From: Vombatus ursinus
Lineage: Eukaryota > Chordata > Mammalia > Diprotodontia > Vombatidae
NCBI RefSeq assembly: GCF_900497805.2
Contig: NW_020954581.1
Coordinates: forward strand, 4,845,145-4,909,144
Reading direction: 5' to 3'
Length of the DNA: 64,000 bases
A program made the translations under genes and the position numbers. Shown here piece after piece: positions 30,665-41,374 of this stretch (its first letter is position 1; each line of letters starts with the position of its first letter). Under the pieces are notes generated by a model. The model saw only the letters and a program-made list of their open reading frames with translations, did no database searches and was not told the origin of the DNA.

Positions 30665-30885
30665 TCTTGAATATCATTAGTCCTTTCCTTGTTTCAATTG
30701 TCAGTGCTCCTTGCTCCCCTCCCCAAAGCTAACTTTTTATTTATTTTGCATTGGTCATATATTTGCTAATCTGTGTACAATTTGTTTCTACCAGGTAGAA
30801 TGTGAGATCTTTAAGGACAGGGACCATTTCATTTCTGCATTTATATCTCCAGTCCCCTTGTATAGTGAAAGGTACTTTTTCCTTT
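30665..30885 (+). mobile_element. L2 3' end, sense
   Basis: tgctccttgctcccctcccc, ttatttattttgcattggtc, gtagaatgtgagatctttaa, ggacagggaccatttcattt and ttatatctccagtccccttg follow the L2 tail order. Confidence 0.65.
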
Positions 30886-30982
30886 TAATTAGACTTTTCA
30901 TTTCATTGGTGTTGGGGTTTATCAATGAGAAACTTACTATACTAATATGAACCAGCATTATTCTTCAATATATAGTCTTATA

Positions 30983-31112
30983 GTTTACTGGAGACACTAG
31001 GCGATGACTGGACCATGGTCATGTTTTGAATATGTGTCATAAGGAGGACTTGAAACCAGGAATTTCTAACTCTGAAGGCTGAATTCACTACTCCATATTG
31101 CCTCTCATCTGT
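30983..31112 (-). mobile_element. MIR/MIR3 fragment, antisense
   Basis: agacactaggcgatgactgg, gaggacttgaaaccaggaat, ttctaactctgaaggctgaa and tcactactccatattgcctc form the end of an antisense SINE. Confidence 0.5.
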
Positions 31113-31114
31113 CA

Positions 31115-31535
31115 TGGAGTAGTTGCTTATACACAATTGTTCAACTGAATTCAATCTAGTAAATGATAGAGGTCTTGTACTTTTCATTGCTTCCAGAAGT
31201 GTCTACATACCTATGAAATTACAGATCCTTCAAGCATTGAGACTAGTGTGCTCTCTCAAAAGAGTTTTATGTGTATTTTTATGTGTATTTTTTAAAAATC
31301 TTAACATAATCAAAATACATTGTACATGTTTTCATAGAAGGGAGCAGGAAACTGTTTTCCTTGGACCAATCTCAAGTGAAATACACAAGGCTAATAGGCT
31401 ACTTACATTTTATTATGTTAGTTATGACTAAAATTCAGGGCATATTCATAATTTTATAATTGTTAGTCCTAGAAGCCAAAGATAAATATCTGCCTGTCTT
31501 CTGGTAAATTCAGGTTGTCAATGGAAATAATTCTC
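31115..31535. other. No gene or repeat recognised
   Basis: A 102-codon plus frame at 31123-31431 has no protein-like features. Confidence 0.4.
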
Positions 31536-31537
31536 AA

Positions 31538-31652
31538 TGAATAGAATGTAAGATTCTGAAGAAATAGATTATTTTTCCCCTTTGTCTCTGCACAGTATTT
31601 GGCATAGAGTAGGTGCTGAATAACTGCTTATTGATTGATTGATTGATTGAAG
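31538..31652 (+). mobile_element. L2 3' end with (GATT)n tail
   Basis: gaatgtaagattctgaagaa, tttgtctctgcacagtattt, ggcatagagtaggtgctgaa, taactgcttattgattgatt. The short GATT tail is the L2-type terminal microsatellite. Confidence 0.75.
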
Positions 31653-32044
31653 AGAGTTTGAAAAACTTTTGAGAATGTGACATGACTTTTGAGCAACTTT
31701 GTGCTTTTCATAAAGTAACCTTTGCTTAAGGAATTTCAAATTGGATAGATGGGTTTTAGAATTCAGATGTAAAATAAGGTTAAGTTTATTTGAAGTAAAG
31801 AGCAAAGTTCCCCAACCAGACCTGTGAACAAGATGATTAAATGCATAATTGTGATAGATGATCTTTCTGACAATGCATTTTATAAAAGAGGTTGAATGTG
31901 AATTTCCTTTGTTTCATATGCCAATTTTTCTACTTTCTGAAATCTTAATTTTTTTCTTGAAAACTTAATGCATGTCAAATTTAAATATTTTGTGATTCCA
32001 CAAAACATAAAAATTATATATAAAATATTTGAATTGTTTATAGA

Positions 32045-32175
32045 AGAATATAGCCATAGATTGTTCAAGATTGAAGGGACCTAATAGATTGTCTCATCTC
32101 ACTAACCTGTCCTCTCATTTTATAGGTGCAGAAAGTTATGCTGAAAAAGGCTGTCACTTGCAAAATAACTATTAG
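32045..32175 (-). mobile_element. MIR3 SINE, antisense, truncated
   Basis: gattgttcaagattgaaggg, acctaatagattgtctcatc, tctcattttataggtgcaga match. Confidence 0.6.
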
Positions 32176-32249
32176 AATCCATATACCTATAAATATAAAA
32201 GTATGAGCTATTAAAGCAATCTTCACATCGCATATATGTTTTATCTCAA

Positions 32250-32408
32250 AACCAGTAAGACTTGAGTTCAAATCCTCCTTCAGACATTATTGACTACGTA
32301 ATCTTGGGCAAGTCATTTAAACATTTATAAAATGGGAATAAAAACACCTGTAGTCTCCAAGTCACAGGATTAAGCAGAGGTTCAAATGAAACAATATGTG
32401 TAATTCAA
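32250..32408 (+). mobile_element. MIR SINE
   Basis: gtaagacttgagttcaaatc, cttgggcaagtcatttaaac, atttataaaatgggaataaa and ggttcaaatgaaacaatatg in order. Confidence 0.7.
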
Positions 32409-32435
32409 TTCACAAAAAAATACACTTACAAATAT

Positions 32436-32508
32436 ATGTATATACCCTTATATATATATGTGTGTGTGTGTTATTATTCTTGTTATTGTTATTATTATTA
32501 TTGTCCTT
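32436..32508. repeat. (TA)n(TG)n(TTA)n compound microsatellite
   Basis: Short runs in sequence: tatata, tgtgtg and ttattatta. Confidence 0.85.
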
Positions 32509-32689
32509 CAAAGAAAAATAGGGTAGATATCAAATTTCAAACACAAGCATCTCTGGCTTGTACTGTTTCTGGAAGGGTACTCATCAAACTTAATATGAAT
32601 GTATATTAATGATTAAATACCTCCTGGTTTTATTTTAATTAATATACAGTAGTCATATTAAAACTCTTTGATGTATTAGTAAACTAGTA

Positions 32690-32755
32690 GTAATAGATAG
32701 ATGGTAGATAGAAAGATAGATAAATAGATAGACAGACAGACAGACAGACAAATAG
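32690..32755. repeat. (GATA)n(GACA)n microsatellite
   Basis: Degenerate GATA units pass into about five GACA units. Confidence 0.9.
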
Positions 32756-32756
32756 A

Positions 32757-32890
32757 GTATTTACTATGTTCCAAACAATGTGCCTAGGGCTGGAATATAA
32801 ACACAGGCAAATAACACAGATCCTGTCCCTCAGCGGCTTACATTCTAGCAGAGGAAGACAACACGTAAAGAGGAGCTGGAGAGCTTTGAA
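32757..32890 (-). mobile_element. L2 3' end, antisense
   Basis: tttactatgttccaaacaat, gtgcctagggctggaatata, gatcctgtccctcagcggct and tacattctagcagaggaaga follow the antisense tail. Confidence 0.65.
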
Positions 32891-32894
32891 TCAG

Positions 32895-33545
32895 AGGTAA
32901 GATGAAGAGTGTCTCAAGGTATGAGAGATAAAATCAGTGTTTATTTAAATCTGAATCCCTGCTTGAAACAGTGGTCCCAGTGCTGGAGTCGCTGATCAGG
33001 AGAGTAGAGCCTCAGAGTGGGAAGGTGGTTGGCAAAGAGGAGGCAGAGTCTGGAGAGTAATTGAGGTGTGAGACAACATTAATGAAATGTTTCATTTTTT
33101 TTTCTAATTCATGCCATTGTGCACTGAAGCCATACTGTTAGTCTACTTCATCATGGTAAACAGGTGACCCTGGGTTCTGAATGACTACTTTATTGAAATA
33201 CAAGCATGATCAGGTGTTTTTGAAACTTTGTGGAGGCTGTGAAACCTTGACATTTGGACCTCACAGTGTCATCTATTACCCAGAGGCCACCCTAACTCAA
33301 CTAAAAGAAGCTCATTATCTGGCTACCAGGGAAATGGATATTTTTTACCATGGCAACTCATGACACTGACTACTAAGGCGTGGAGTCAATAGATATACCA
33401 CAGTTAAAAATAGCAAACAATTCTTCAGAAAAGAAGTGAAGGACATACATATTAAAAGATAAGAATCCAGAGCATTATAACCCTATGAGTGATTGATTCA
33501 TCCTGACAATCTATCTAGAATGAGGAAGTATCACAGAAACATCCA
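32895..33545. other. No gene or repeat recognised
   Basis: Mixed sequence with a 60-codon plus frame (33181-33363) that has no recognised family. Confidence 0.4.
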
Positions 33546-33547
33546 GT

Positions 33548-33905
33548 CTCAAAAGTTGACAGGATCTCAGACATCAGCCAATCCAGCCTGTGCCTGAATA
33601 AGAATGCCATCTATGAAAGACTCAAGTGGCTATCTAGCCTTACCTTGACTTCCAATGAAGGGAAACAGCTTCTCCCCAAGAACCATTCTCATTATTAGGG
33701 ACCTTTTTTCTTACATCAAGCAGAAATCTTCCACCTTCCCACATCTACCCTTTGCTCCTAGTTCTGGAGCCATTCAGGATAAGTCTAATTTTTCTTCCAT
33801 ATAGCTACGTTTAAATAATTAAAAATAGCTAAGCCATTGCCTCTCAATCTTCTTGTCTTCAAAATAAGCATCCCATGTTTCTTTAACAAGTCCTCTTATG
33901 TTAGG
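33548..33905 (-). mobile_element. L3/CR1 LINE, antisense fragment
   Basis: gacatcagccaatccagcct, gactcaagtggctatctagc, ttcttacatcaagcagaaat, cttccaccttcccacatcta and ccctttgctcctagttctgg are typical antisense L3 words. Confidence 0.75.
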
Positions 33906-34135
33906 TCAATCAGTGTTCCCAAAAGCAAAAAGTACTCAGGTTGTCATTAGAAAATGTAAAACAAATCAAGAGGACCAGTGTCCCCATCAAAACTGAGTAA
34001 ATAACTAAATAAGGGTTAATTTACTGTGCAAAGGAAGAATGATGACTTCTTAATAACCATTACATGAAGATATGATGTTAAAATAAATCTCACAAATTCA
34101 GACTGATAAAGATCAATCTGAATTAGATGAAAGTC

Positions 34136-34387
34136 TAAATGGTTGTGGTTCAGTCATTTTAGTCATGTCTGACCCTTGGTGACCCCATTTGGGGTTTTCT
34201 TGGCAAAGATACTGTAGTAGTTTGTCATTTCCTTCTCCAGCTCATTTTACAGATGAGGAACTAAGGCAAACTGGGTTAAGTGACTTGCCACTCATACAGC
34301 TAGTGAGTGTTTGAGGCCAGATTTGAAGCATGAAGATGAGTCTTCCTGATTCCAGGCCCAGTGCTCTATCTTCCCAGCTGCCCCCAA
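34136..34387 (-). mobile_element. Mar-1 CORE-SINE, antisense, full length
   Basis: The BovB/RTE-type tail comes first: gtcatgtctgacccttggtg, accccatttggggttttctt, ggcaaagatactgtagtagt, catttccttctccagctcat. Then CORE and head: tgaggaactaaggcaaactg, agctagtgagtgtttgaggc, cttcctgattccaggcccag, ccagctgccccc. Confidence 0.85.
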
Positions 34388-34397
34388 AATCTAATTA

Positions 34398-34591
34398 GGA
34401 CTGGGGAACCTGTCACCTCAAGGCCACATGTGGCCCTCTGGGTCCTCAAGTGTGGCCTTTTGACTGAATCCTAACTTCACAGAATAAATCCTCTTAATAA
34501 AAGTATTTGTTCTGGAAAACTTGGACTCAGTCAAAAGGCTGCACCCAAGGACCTAGAAGGCCACATATAGCCGCAACACGTTTCCTACCCC
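34398..34591. mobile_element. Palindromic hAT-like MITE
   Basis: The element folds back on itself: aaggccacatgtggccctct and ggtcctcaagtgtggccttt gactga on the left answer tcagtcaaaaggctgcaccc and aaggacctagaaggccacat on the right. It starts near gactggggaacctg and ends tttcctacccc. The layout is that of a MITE common in marsupials; placement in hAT is from memory. No clean duplication seen. Confidence 0.65.
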
Positions 34592-34780
34592 ATCTATATA
34601 TATATATATATAATTTAATATATTATTTTATCATATTATATATATTTAAGTGTACTATCAATAATTCAAACCAGCCTGGTGAAGTAGTATCTCTCTGTCT
34701 CTCTCTCTCTGTCTCTTTCTGTCTCTGTCTCTCTTTTCATACACACACATATATATGTACACACATATACATAGATATGA
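34592..34780. repeat. (TA)n, (CT)n and (CA)n tracts
   Basis: A TA run at 34594-34612, an AT-rich gap, ctctgt repeats at 34690-34735 and CA/TA mixtures to 34780. Confidence 0.85.
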
Positions 34781-34874
34781 CTATTTCCAGAGTTATCAAA
34801 ATATTACCTAGTGTTTCATTAGTGTTTCCTTCATAATAACAACATCTCTTGAATAGGTTCCCTTCCTACTGATA

Positions 34875-35545
34875 CAGCTGCCCCCCTTCATCCTCTCATT
34901 TATTGAAAGAAGTTTCTGGTTGATATCCCTGACTTAAGTCTCTCTCCAGTCCAAGTCATCCTCCACTCATTGGCCAAAGCAATTTTCCTAAAGCATAGAT
35001 CTGACCACATCATTCCCCTCCTCAATAAACTGCAGTGACTCCTTATTAACTCCAGAAGACAATAGAAAATCCTCTATTTGGTCGTTAAACTCCTTCACAA
35101 TCTGGCACTTTCCTACCTTTCCAATACTCTTAAACTTGACTTCCCTCCGTGTAGTTTATCATCCAGTTATATTCTTCTTCTGTCCGTTCCTTGTAACTGA
35201 CTCTTCATCCCCTGACTCTGAAACTTTGCAGTGGTTTGCTTTCCCTCCTCATCTCCACCTCACGACTTCCCTAGTTGTCTTCAAGTCTCAGATATAATTG
35301 AATCTTCTCCAATAAGCCACTCTAAGTCACCCCTTCTCTGCTTCCACTGGTAGTATCTTCCTTCTGAGATTATCTATTTAATTTAGAGTATCTTGTATAT
35401 ATAAAGTTGTTTGCATGTTATGTTGTCCCCCACATTGTAATATGAGATCCTTGAGGGCTCAGACTGTTTTAATCTTTCTTAGTGTCCCCAAACTTTAACG
35501 TAGTGCTTATCCATATTAACAAGTGCTTGTTGATTTGAATATCTA
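34875..35545 (+). mobile_element. L2 LINE, sense fragment
   Basis: caattttcctaaagcataga, tctgaccacatcattcccct, cctcaataaactgcagtgac, aaactccttcacaatctggc, gcacttcaa-like text, cttcaagtctcagatataat, gtaatatgagatccttgagg and caagtgcttgttgattt. Covers the RT C-terminus to the 3' end; non-coding. Confidence 0.85.
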
Positions 35546-35549
35546 CAGA

Positions 35550-36545
35550 TTTCATTCCCAAAATTTATTCACTTTAATGTGCTCTATCTGTTGAAAAGAT
35601 GGACTCCAGAAAGGTAATCTTCAATTTAAGTCTCATCTGAAGACTATGTATTCCAAATTGATGTTGTCAAATCCCTAAGCTTCTATTTTATGGAGAATAT
35701 AAGGACACTGAATTCCCTTTGTCTATTATAAAAAGTGTGTTCTCAAGTAGGACAGAAATAGATGTGAGTTAAGGTAAAAAAGGCATCGTTGATTAGGCAG
35801 ACACTTCTAGTTTTCTTAGTTTATAGGGCCCTATCATAACTGTTCTCTATATTTTGAGCCCTTAGAAACAGATAAAAACAGAAATTTTTTTTGGAACAAG
35901 TAGACTTTAAAAAAAAATAAACAATAGTCAAGACATATATGTGTGTGTATGTATTCAACAAATATAATGCTGCATATCTATAAGGGTGTGCATACATGTT
36001 ATGTATATATAATTATACATATGTTATGCATATATTATAGATATATAATGTGCATATATATCATTTATATTTGTTGAATATAACTTAAAGTGATTTATCT
36101 TCAGATTGCAAGAGGAGAATCAAAAGGCATTCCATGGATAACATATACATGAACTAACTCAGTCTACTAGATGTCAAAAGAAAAGGTTAAAAATGGTTGA
36201 ATTATGTAAATTTGTTTATGTAAATTGAGGAATTTATTGATGGAGACTCAGGACCAGGTCACTGCAACCACAAATTTTAAATTTGTTGTCCTTATGAAGA
36301 CTAGACTAAGTAAGCAGGGCAAAATATGAAAGGAAATAGTAGAAAACATGCAACACATCATTATGGGCTACATAATATTTAGTATCTTCTGAATACCTAG
36401 TTAGATATAACCTAGTATTTAGAATTGTACAAAGAAGCTTATTACCTTTCATGGAATAGCAGAAGGGAAATCATTATACTATAAAGATAGACCTTAAAAT
36501 AGTCCTGCAGAGTTCAACCAATCAATTATACTGGAATGGAACCAT
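35550..36545. other. No gene; AT-rich with TA/TG tract
   Basis: 35935-36085 is a TATA/CATA-rich tract bounded by the inverted words attcaacaaatata (near 35953) and tatatttgttgaat (near 36067). The rest is unassigned. Confidence 0.45.
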
Positions 36546-36547
36546 TC

Positions 36548-37085
36548 TAACAATCAGTCAGTCAGTTAACTAGCATTTATTAATCACTTACTATATGCCA
36601 AGCACTGTACTGAGCATTTGAGATACAAATGAAAGTTAAAAAAAAAAAGACAAACCACAACAATAATCCCTGTACAAAGGAGCTCAGTCTAATCAGGAAG
36701 ATAACATGCAAACAAGATGTAGACAGGATAAACTGGAGGTCATCACAGACTGACAATGTTAAGATTAAGGAAGACTGGAGAAGGCTTATTGCAGAAGATG
36801 GAATTTTAGCTAAGAGTGGAAAGAAGCTATGGAATCCAGCAAGCAGAGATGCGAGGGAGAGTGTTCTAGGTATGGGGGACCACCATTGAAAACACTTAGA
36901 GACAGGAGATGGATAGTTGCATGTGAGGAACAGTAAAGAGGAAAATGCTACTGGGTCACAGAGTATGTACAAAGGAATAGGGTTTAAGAAGACTGGAAAT
37001 ATTATTAGAAGTGGCCACTTTATAAAGGGCTTTGGAAACAAGACTATTTTGTATTTGATCCTGAAGAAATTAGGTTGTCAAATGT
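36548..37085 (-). mobile_element. L2 LINE 3' region, antisense
   Basis: tagcatttattaatcactta, ctatatgccaagcactgtac, acatgcaaacaagatgtaga, cttattgcagaagatggaat, gtgttctaggtatgggggac, gtgaggaacagtaaagagga and tttgtatttgatcctgaaga are consecutive landmarks. Well preserved compared with the other L2s. The 153-codon minus frame across it is a chance opening in L2 sequence. Confidence 0.85.
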
Positions 37086-37224
37086 TATACTTGACTTCCC
37101 TCCATGTTAAAAGATCTGCTTAAGTTTATTGATTCGAAGGACATGTTAAAATGTTGCAGTCACCTGGATTAAACAAAGAGCCATATAAATTTAATAACAG
37201 TATTATTAATTGGTGTCACTAGAC

Positions 37225-37295
37225 TAAGTAATCGTAAATCCTGTTCCTCTGACCCTAAATCCCAGTATCTTTCTACTGTACCAAGATGTTCAAGT
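37225..37295 (-). mobile_element. MIR3 end fragment, antisense
   Basis: aaatcctgttcctctgaccc, taaatcccagtatctttcta and ctgtaccaagatg match the antisense 5' end of MIR3. Confidence 0.45.
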
Positions 37296-37411
37296 AAGAT
37301 GGTTTTGAACTTATAGGAAAATAAGGAGAGATCTCAAAGGCTCATTTTTTTAACCTGGACTTTATAATGCTAATTAAGAGCAGGAGAGTGGCATAGAAAG
37401 AGATGGTGGTT

Positions 37412-37602
37412 ATCTAGTGGAAAAAGCAATGATTTATTAGGATCTATGACCCGTAAATCAGTCTCAGACATTTCCTATCTTTGAGATGTTAAGAAAGTCA
37501 TTTAATTTTGGTGGGTCTCAGTTTTCTCATAGGTTAAATGGGAAGATTAAACTAATTCATCTAAAAACATCCTTTTCATCTCTGATGCTCAATAATTCTG
37601 TA
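37412..37602 (+). mobile_element. MIR3 SINE, sense
   Basis: atctagtggaaaaagcaatg, tgttaagaaagtcatttaat, ctcagttttctcataggtta and tctctgatgctcaataattc fit MIR3. Confidence 0.65.
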
Positions 37603-37604
37603 AT

Positions 37605-37980
37605 AACACTTTTAATCAGCAGAATTGTTCTAACCTTGTTAGGCAAATTTCTGAAGGAATTTCTAAACATGGACCAACTGAACATGTTCTTCCAAAGGAT
37701 ATGTATCTGTGAAGTACAAAGGTGTTAAAACATTCCTTTTTGCTCCAGTTCCTTTGAAGTCATTATAAAAGTATTAGATCTCAACAGCTGTTACAAGGTA
37801 GCAAGTCAATCCCCAGCTTTTCACCTGTCAGGTAGGTAAACATTATTAAGCATTCACTGGATCTTTGAGTCTAACATAGCAAGATATGACAACTCTATTG
37901 TCTCAATTCATTTTTCATGATAACTGAATTATAAAACTTGAACTTAATAGAACAGGAATATATAAATCACTGTTATTCCT
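37605..37980. other. No gene or repeat recognised
   Basis: AT-rich sequence. Confidence 0.4.
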
Positions 37981-37984
37981 AGTG

Positions 37985-38075
37985 AAAGTCAAGGTGGGGT
38001 GGAAAGAGTGCTGGATTAGTAGTCAAATGCCCTGGTTCAAAGCTGCACTTCAATAGATAATGTATGTAAAGAGTC
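37985..38075 (+). mobile_element. SINE 5' part (MIR/MIR3)
   Basis: tggggtggaaagagtgctgg, attagtagtcaaatgccctg and gttcaaagctgcacttcaat. Confidence 0.6.
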
Positions 38076-38111
38076 TTAAAAACCTTCACAGGCTGTTAAA
38101 GGCAGAATATA

Positions 38112-38345
38112 TAGAAGATTGAGAGCAGGCAGAGTGAAGGGAGAGCTGGCCTTTAAGCCAGGAAGTTCTGGGTTCAAGTCCTGATTTGAACACTTTCTGA
38201 CTGATCCTGTGCAAATTACTTAATCTCTCAAGATTACAGACAACTCACGAAGTCTCTAAATTTCAGCAAAGTTTACAAGTTACATTGATAGAGAGTGTTT
38301 CCTCTATGTCAATGAAATCACAGGTCCGGTCCCCATCCCTAGAAT
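38112..38345 (+). mobile_element. tRNA-derived SINE with a distinct 3' part
   Basis: Head gagagctggcctttaagcca, gttctgggttcaagtcctga, then caaattacttaatctctcaa. The 3' part (tacattgatagagagtgttt, ccaatgaaatcaca-like gtcaatgaaatcacaggtcc, ggtccccatccc) differs from MIR, MIR3 and Mar-1. I recall this tail from marsupial SINEs but cannot name the subfamily. Confidence 0.6.
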
Positions 38346-38539
38346 GAAAGGCAACAGAAACTGATGAAAGAAATGATATCCCTGGACTTCCACCAGAGAC
38401 ACTTACAGGATGGTCATAAGCAAATCATTTAAACTTTCTTGGGCCAACTTTCATCGTACAAATAGATACGTGAATTAACTGTGTATGGAACTCTGAGTGA
38501 GGAAATCCTTCCACAAAGATAGGCAATTGCTATTCAAGT

Positions 38540-38542
<3 letters not shown>

Positions 38543-38589
<47 letters not shown>

Positions 38590-39156
38590 NNNNNNNNNNN
38601 NNNNNNNNNNNNNNNNNNNNNNNNNNNNNNNNNNNNNNNNNNNNNNNNNNNNNNNNNNNNNNNNNNNNNNNNNNNNNNNNNNNNNNNNNNNNNNNNNNNN
38701 NNNNNNNNNNNNNNNNNNNNNNNNNNNNNNNNNNNNNNNNNNNNNNNNNNNNNNNNNNNNNNNNNNNNNNNNNNNNNNNNNNNNNNNNNNNNNNNNNNNN
38801 NNNNNNNNNNNNNNNNNNNNNNNNNNNNNNNNNNNNNNNNNNNNNNNNNNNNNNNNNNNNNNNNNNNNNNNNNNNNNNNNNNNNNNNNNNNNNNNNNNNN
38901 NNNNNNNNNNNNNNNNNNNNNNNNNNNNNNNNNNNNNNNNNNNNNNNNNNNNNNNNNNNNNNNNNNNNNNNNNNNNNNNNNNNNNNNNNNNNNNNNNNNN
39001 NNNNNNNNNNNNNNNNNNNNNNNNNNNNNNNNNNNNNNNNNNNNNNNNNNNNNNNNNNNNNNNNNNNNNNNNNNNNNNNNNNNNNNNNNNNNNNNNNNNN
39101 NNNNNNNNNNNNNNNNNNNNNNNNNNNNNNNNNNNNNNNNNNNGGGGGGGGGGGGG
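38543..39156. other. Assembly gap (554 N) between (GA)n and G13
   Basis: A GA run of at least 47 bp (38543-38589) meets 554 N (38590-39143), followed by a run of 13 G (39144-39156). The gap has a non-round size, so it was probably estimated from read pairs. The true length of the GA tract and what follows are unknown, and frames spanning the gap mean nothing. Confidence 0.97.
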
Positions 39157-39745
39157 TTGTTGCTACTTAAGCCAAACAGCTGTTTCGTATTACATCAGGC
39201 ACGTCAGGACTTTGTGAATCCCCGACTCCACCCTTTCATCTGCTCCTCCTGTTCATCTCCCCAGCATGATTCTAAATGGCTCTGACATCAGCTGGGTTTG
39301 GAGGACAGTAATCTGGCTGGGAAACAGGCACATATGAGTTGAAGAGGGGAAAATGCATAAAGGAAAGGCAAATGCTAAAAAATCAGTTATTCTGTTGTGC
39401 TACATTAAGAAAAAACTAAATTAAACTAAAACAGGGTTAGCAATGAAAAGAGAATGAGAGAATCTCTACAGTCTTTTTAGAGAAGTACAATTTTATAAAA
39501 TAGTAAATGTTAACCCAGTGTCACATGTCCAGGCTGAATCTACAAAATTACTAAGTAAAATGTATATTCTATTCTTACCTTGACCTTCCCATTGCACAAA
39601 ACGATTTGCAACGTGTAAGAAATCATAGACAGTGTTATATCCTAGGAAAAATTTCACTGGACTAGAAAAATGAATTGCCCTGGATATATACATGTAATCC
39701 TTTGCAATTGATTTCCTCATTATTCTTTTGGTTTGTTTGTTTACT
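39157..39745. other. No gene or repeat recognised
   Basis: 39157-39330 is GC-richer with a few CpG (gtttcgtatt, gcacgtcagg, ccccgactcc) and no repeat signature. The rest is AT-rich and unassigned. Confidence 0.4.
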
Positions 39746-39748
39746 TCG

Positions 39749-39750
<2 letters not shown>

Positions 39751-39822
<72 letters not shown>
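39751..39822. repeat. (GA)36 microsatellite
   Basis: A perfect 72-bp GA run, the longest pure dinucleotide in the window, about 0.6 kb beyond the gap-flanking GA run. Confidence 0.97.
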
Positions 39823-39827
<5 letters not shown>

Positions 39828-40104
39828 TCACCTGGATGAGAGGGTACAAGTTGAAAGGGATTATTTTCTTACAACTGTTCCTTTTGTAGGCTTGGGTGTG
39901 CCAGAAAGATGGTGAGAATCCAGAGGTCAGTCCTATGGAGTGCTCTAGCATCATCAAATTGCTGTTACTGATAAATTTCAGGTTGTTTCTTTTCAATTCT
40001 TGGCTATAAGGCAAGGAAAAAGGCAGCATTTTAAGGGGAACTAACCTAGGAAAAGTTTGTATAGACCTGGCAGTGATGTTCCTAATTCATGCAAATTAAT
40101 ATTG

Positions 40105-40198
40105 TTGTTGTTGTTACTATATTTCTTTTTCTCCCTGATGATTAGCCGAGTGCCTGGCACAGAGTAAACATTTGAAAAATGTATGTTGAATGTAGTTA
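40105..40198 (+). mobile_element. L2 3' end, sense
   Basis: gattagccgagtgcctggca, cagagtaaacatttgaaaaa and tgtatgttgaatg. Confidence 0.6.
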
Positions 40199-40354
40199 TT
40201 ACTATGTGAGTTATTAATAATTAAATGAAGAGATAAAAAGATCCTTGTTGACAATTACAAGTTGGGTCGCAGATAGCCCCAGAATATTAGCAATTTGATG
40301 ATTCAATAAAGGGAATTTTAGTTTTGGAACTTGGGTATTTATTTTGTACCACTT

Positions 40355-40592
40355 ATAATAGAATGTAGATTTAGAGCTGGAAAGGACCTTTGAAGCCATC
40401 GAGGCCAACTTCTCATTTTGTGGGTGAGGAAACAAATAGATGGAACTAGATGGGGGTGAAAGTGACTTGCCCAGGGTCTTATGGCTAATGGTTTGTCTGA
40501 GACAAGTATAGAGACAACCCACGTATTAAGTGAGAGGATTGGACAATATGGTCTCTTCCAGCTCTAAATCCATGATACTCTGCTATGATCCC
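40355..40592 (-). mobile_element. MIR3 sequences, antisense then sense end
   Basis: 40355-40505 is antisense MIR3 (gaatgtagatttagagctgg, aaaggacctttgaagccatc, gtgacttgcccagggtctta). 40528-40592 reads as a sense MIR3 end (gaggattggacaatatggtc, tcttccagctctaaatccat). The two may come from separate insertions. Confidence 0.65.
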
Positions 40593-40637
40593 ATGCTGCC
40601 AATATCTGGTGACTTCCTGAAAGATCTTTGCTTTTGT

Positions 40638-40892
40638 TGCTGTTGTCTGCTGTTCAGTAATTTTCATTTGTGTCTGAGTCTTTGTGACCCTATTTGAGGT
40701 TTTCTTGGCAGAGGTAGTAGAGTGATTTACCATTCTTTCTCTAGATCCTTTTACAGGTGAGGAAACAGAGGCAAAGAGGGTAGAATGACTTGCCCAGGGT
40801 CACACAGCTAGTAAGTGTCTGTGGCCAGATTTGAACTCAGGAAGATGAGTCTTCCTGACTCTAGACCTGGCATTGCACTACCTAGTGGATGC
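40638..40892 (-). mobile_element. Mar-1 CORE-SINE, antisense
   Basis: ttgtgtctgagtctttgtga, ccctatttgaggttttcttg, ttttacaggtgaggaaacag, gacttgcccagggtcacaca, agatttgaactcaggaagat and gcattgcactacctagtgga in order. Confidence 0.85.
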
Positions 40893-40902
40893 AAAGGGAT
40901 AA

Positions 40903-41160
40903 AGGAAAGAAATGTGCATTTATCAAGGGCCTACTTCGTGCCATTCACTGCACAAATACAGCATTTGCTCTACTCAACAACCTTATGAAGTAGCTGCTAT
41001 TATTATCCCCATTTTACATTTGAAGAAACTGGGGCAGGTAAAGGTTAAATGTAAATGGCTTGTGGGAGGTCATATAGCTAGGGAGTATCTGAGACTGGAC
41101 TTGAACGCTGACTTTCCTGACACTAAGCCCAGCTCTCTATCCACTACACCACCTACTTTT
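40903..41160 (-). mobile_element. MIR SINE, antisense, full length
   Basis: gtgcatttatcaagggccta, cttcgtgccattcactgcac, tattattatccccattttac, tttgaagaaactggggcagg, catatagctagggagtatct and ctctctatccactacaccac. Confidence 0.85.
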
Positions 41161-41162
41161 CC

Positions 41163-41372
41163 CTAGTGCTGAGTGCTAGAAGTGCATTTGAATCCTGCCT
41201 CAGAGACATACTACCTCTATGATCCCAGTAAGCCCTTTATCTTCTCTGACCCTCAGTTTCTTCATCTATAAAATGGGGGTCATAATAGCACCTGCTTCAT
41301 AGGTTGTTGGGAGGATCAGATGTGATAGCACATGAAAAAGGTCATTGTAAATTCTAGCTATTATTGCATGAA
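41163..41372 (+). mobile_element. MIR SINE, sense
   Basis: ttgaatcctgcctcagagac, ctcagtttcttcatctataa, aatgggggtcataatagcac, taggttgttgggaggatcag and tgtaaattctagctattatt. Abuts the antisense MIR tail to head. Confidence 0.8.
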
Positions 41373-41374
41373 TT

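Noticed and set aside
36580-37041. 153-codon hydrophobic minus frame
   Set aside because: Lies within an antisense L2 3' region; L2 3' UTR landmarks run through it, so it is not a host gene.
38497-39285. 262-codon frame across the N run
   Set aside because: The frame passes through 554 unknown bases and cannot be interpreted.
39493-40029. 178-codon minus frame
   Set aside because: Spans the (GA)36 repeat, which supplies a long Leu/Ser run; the flanking parts have no family features.
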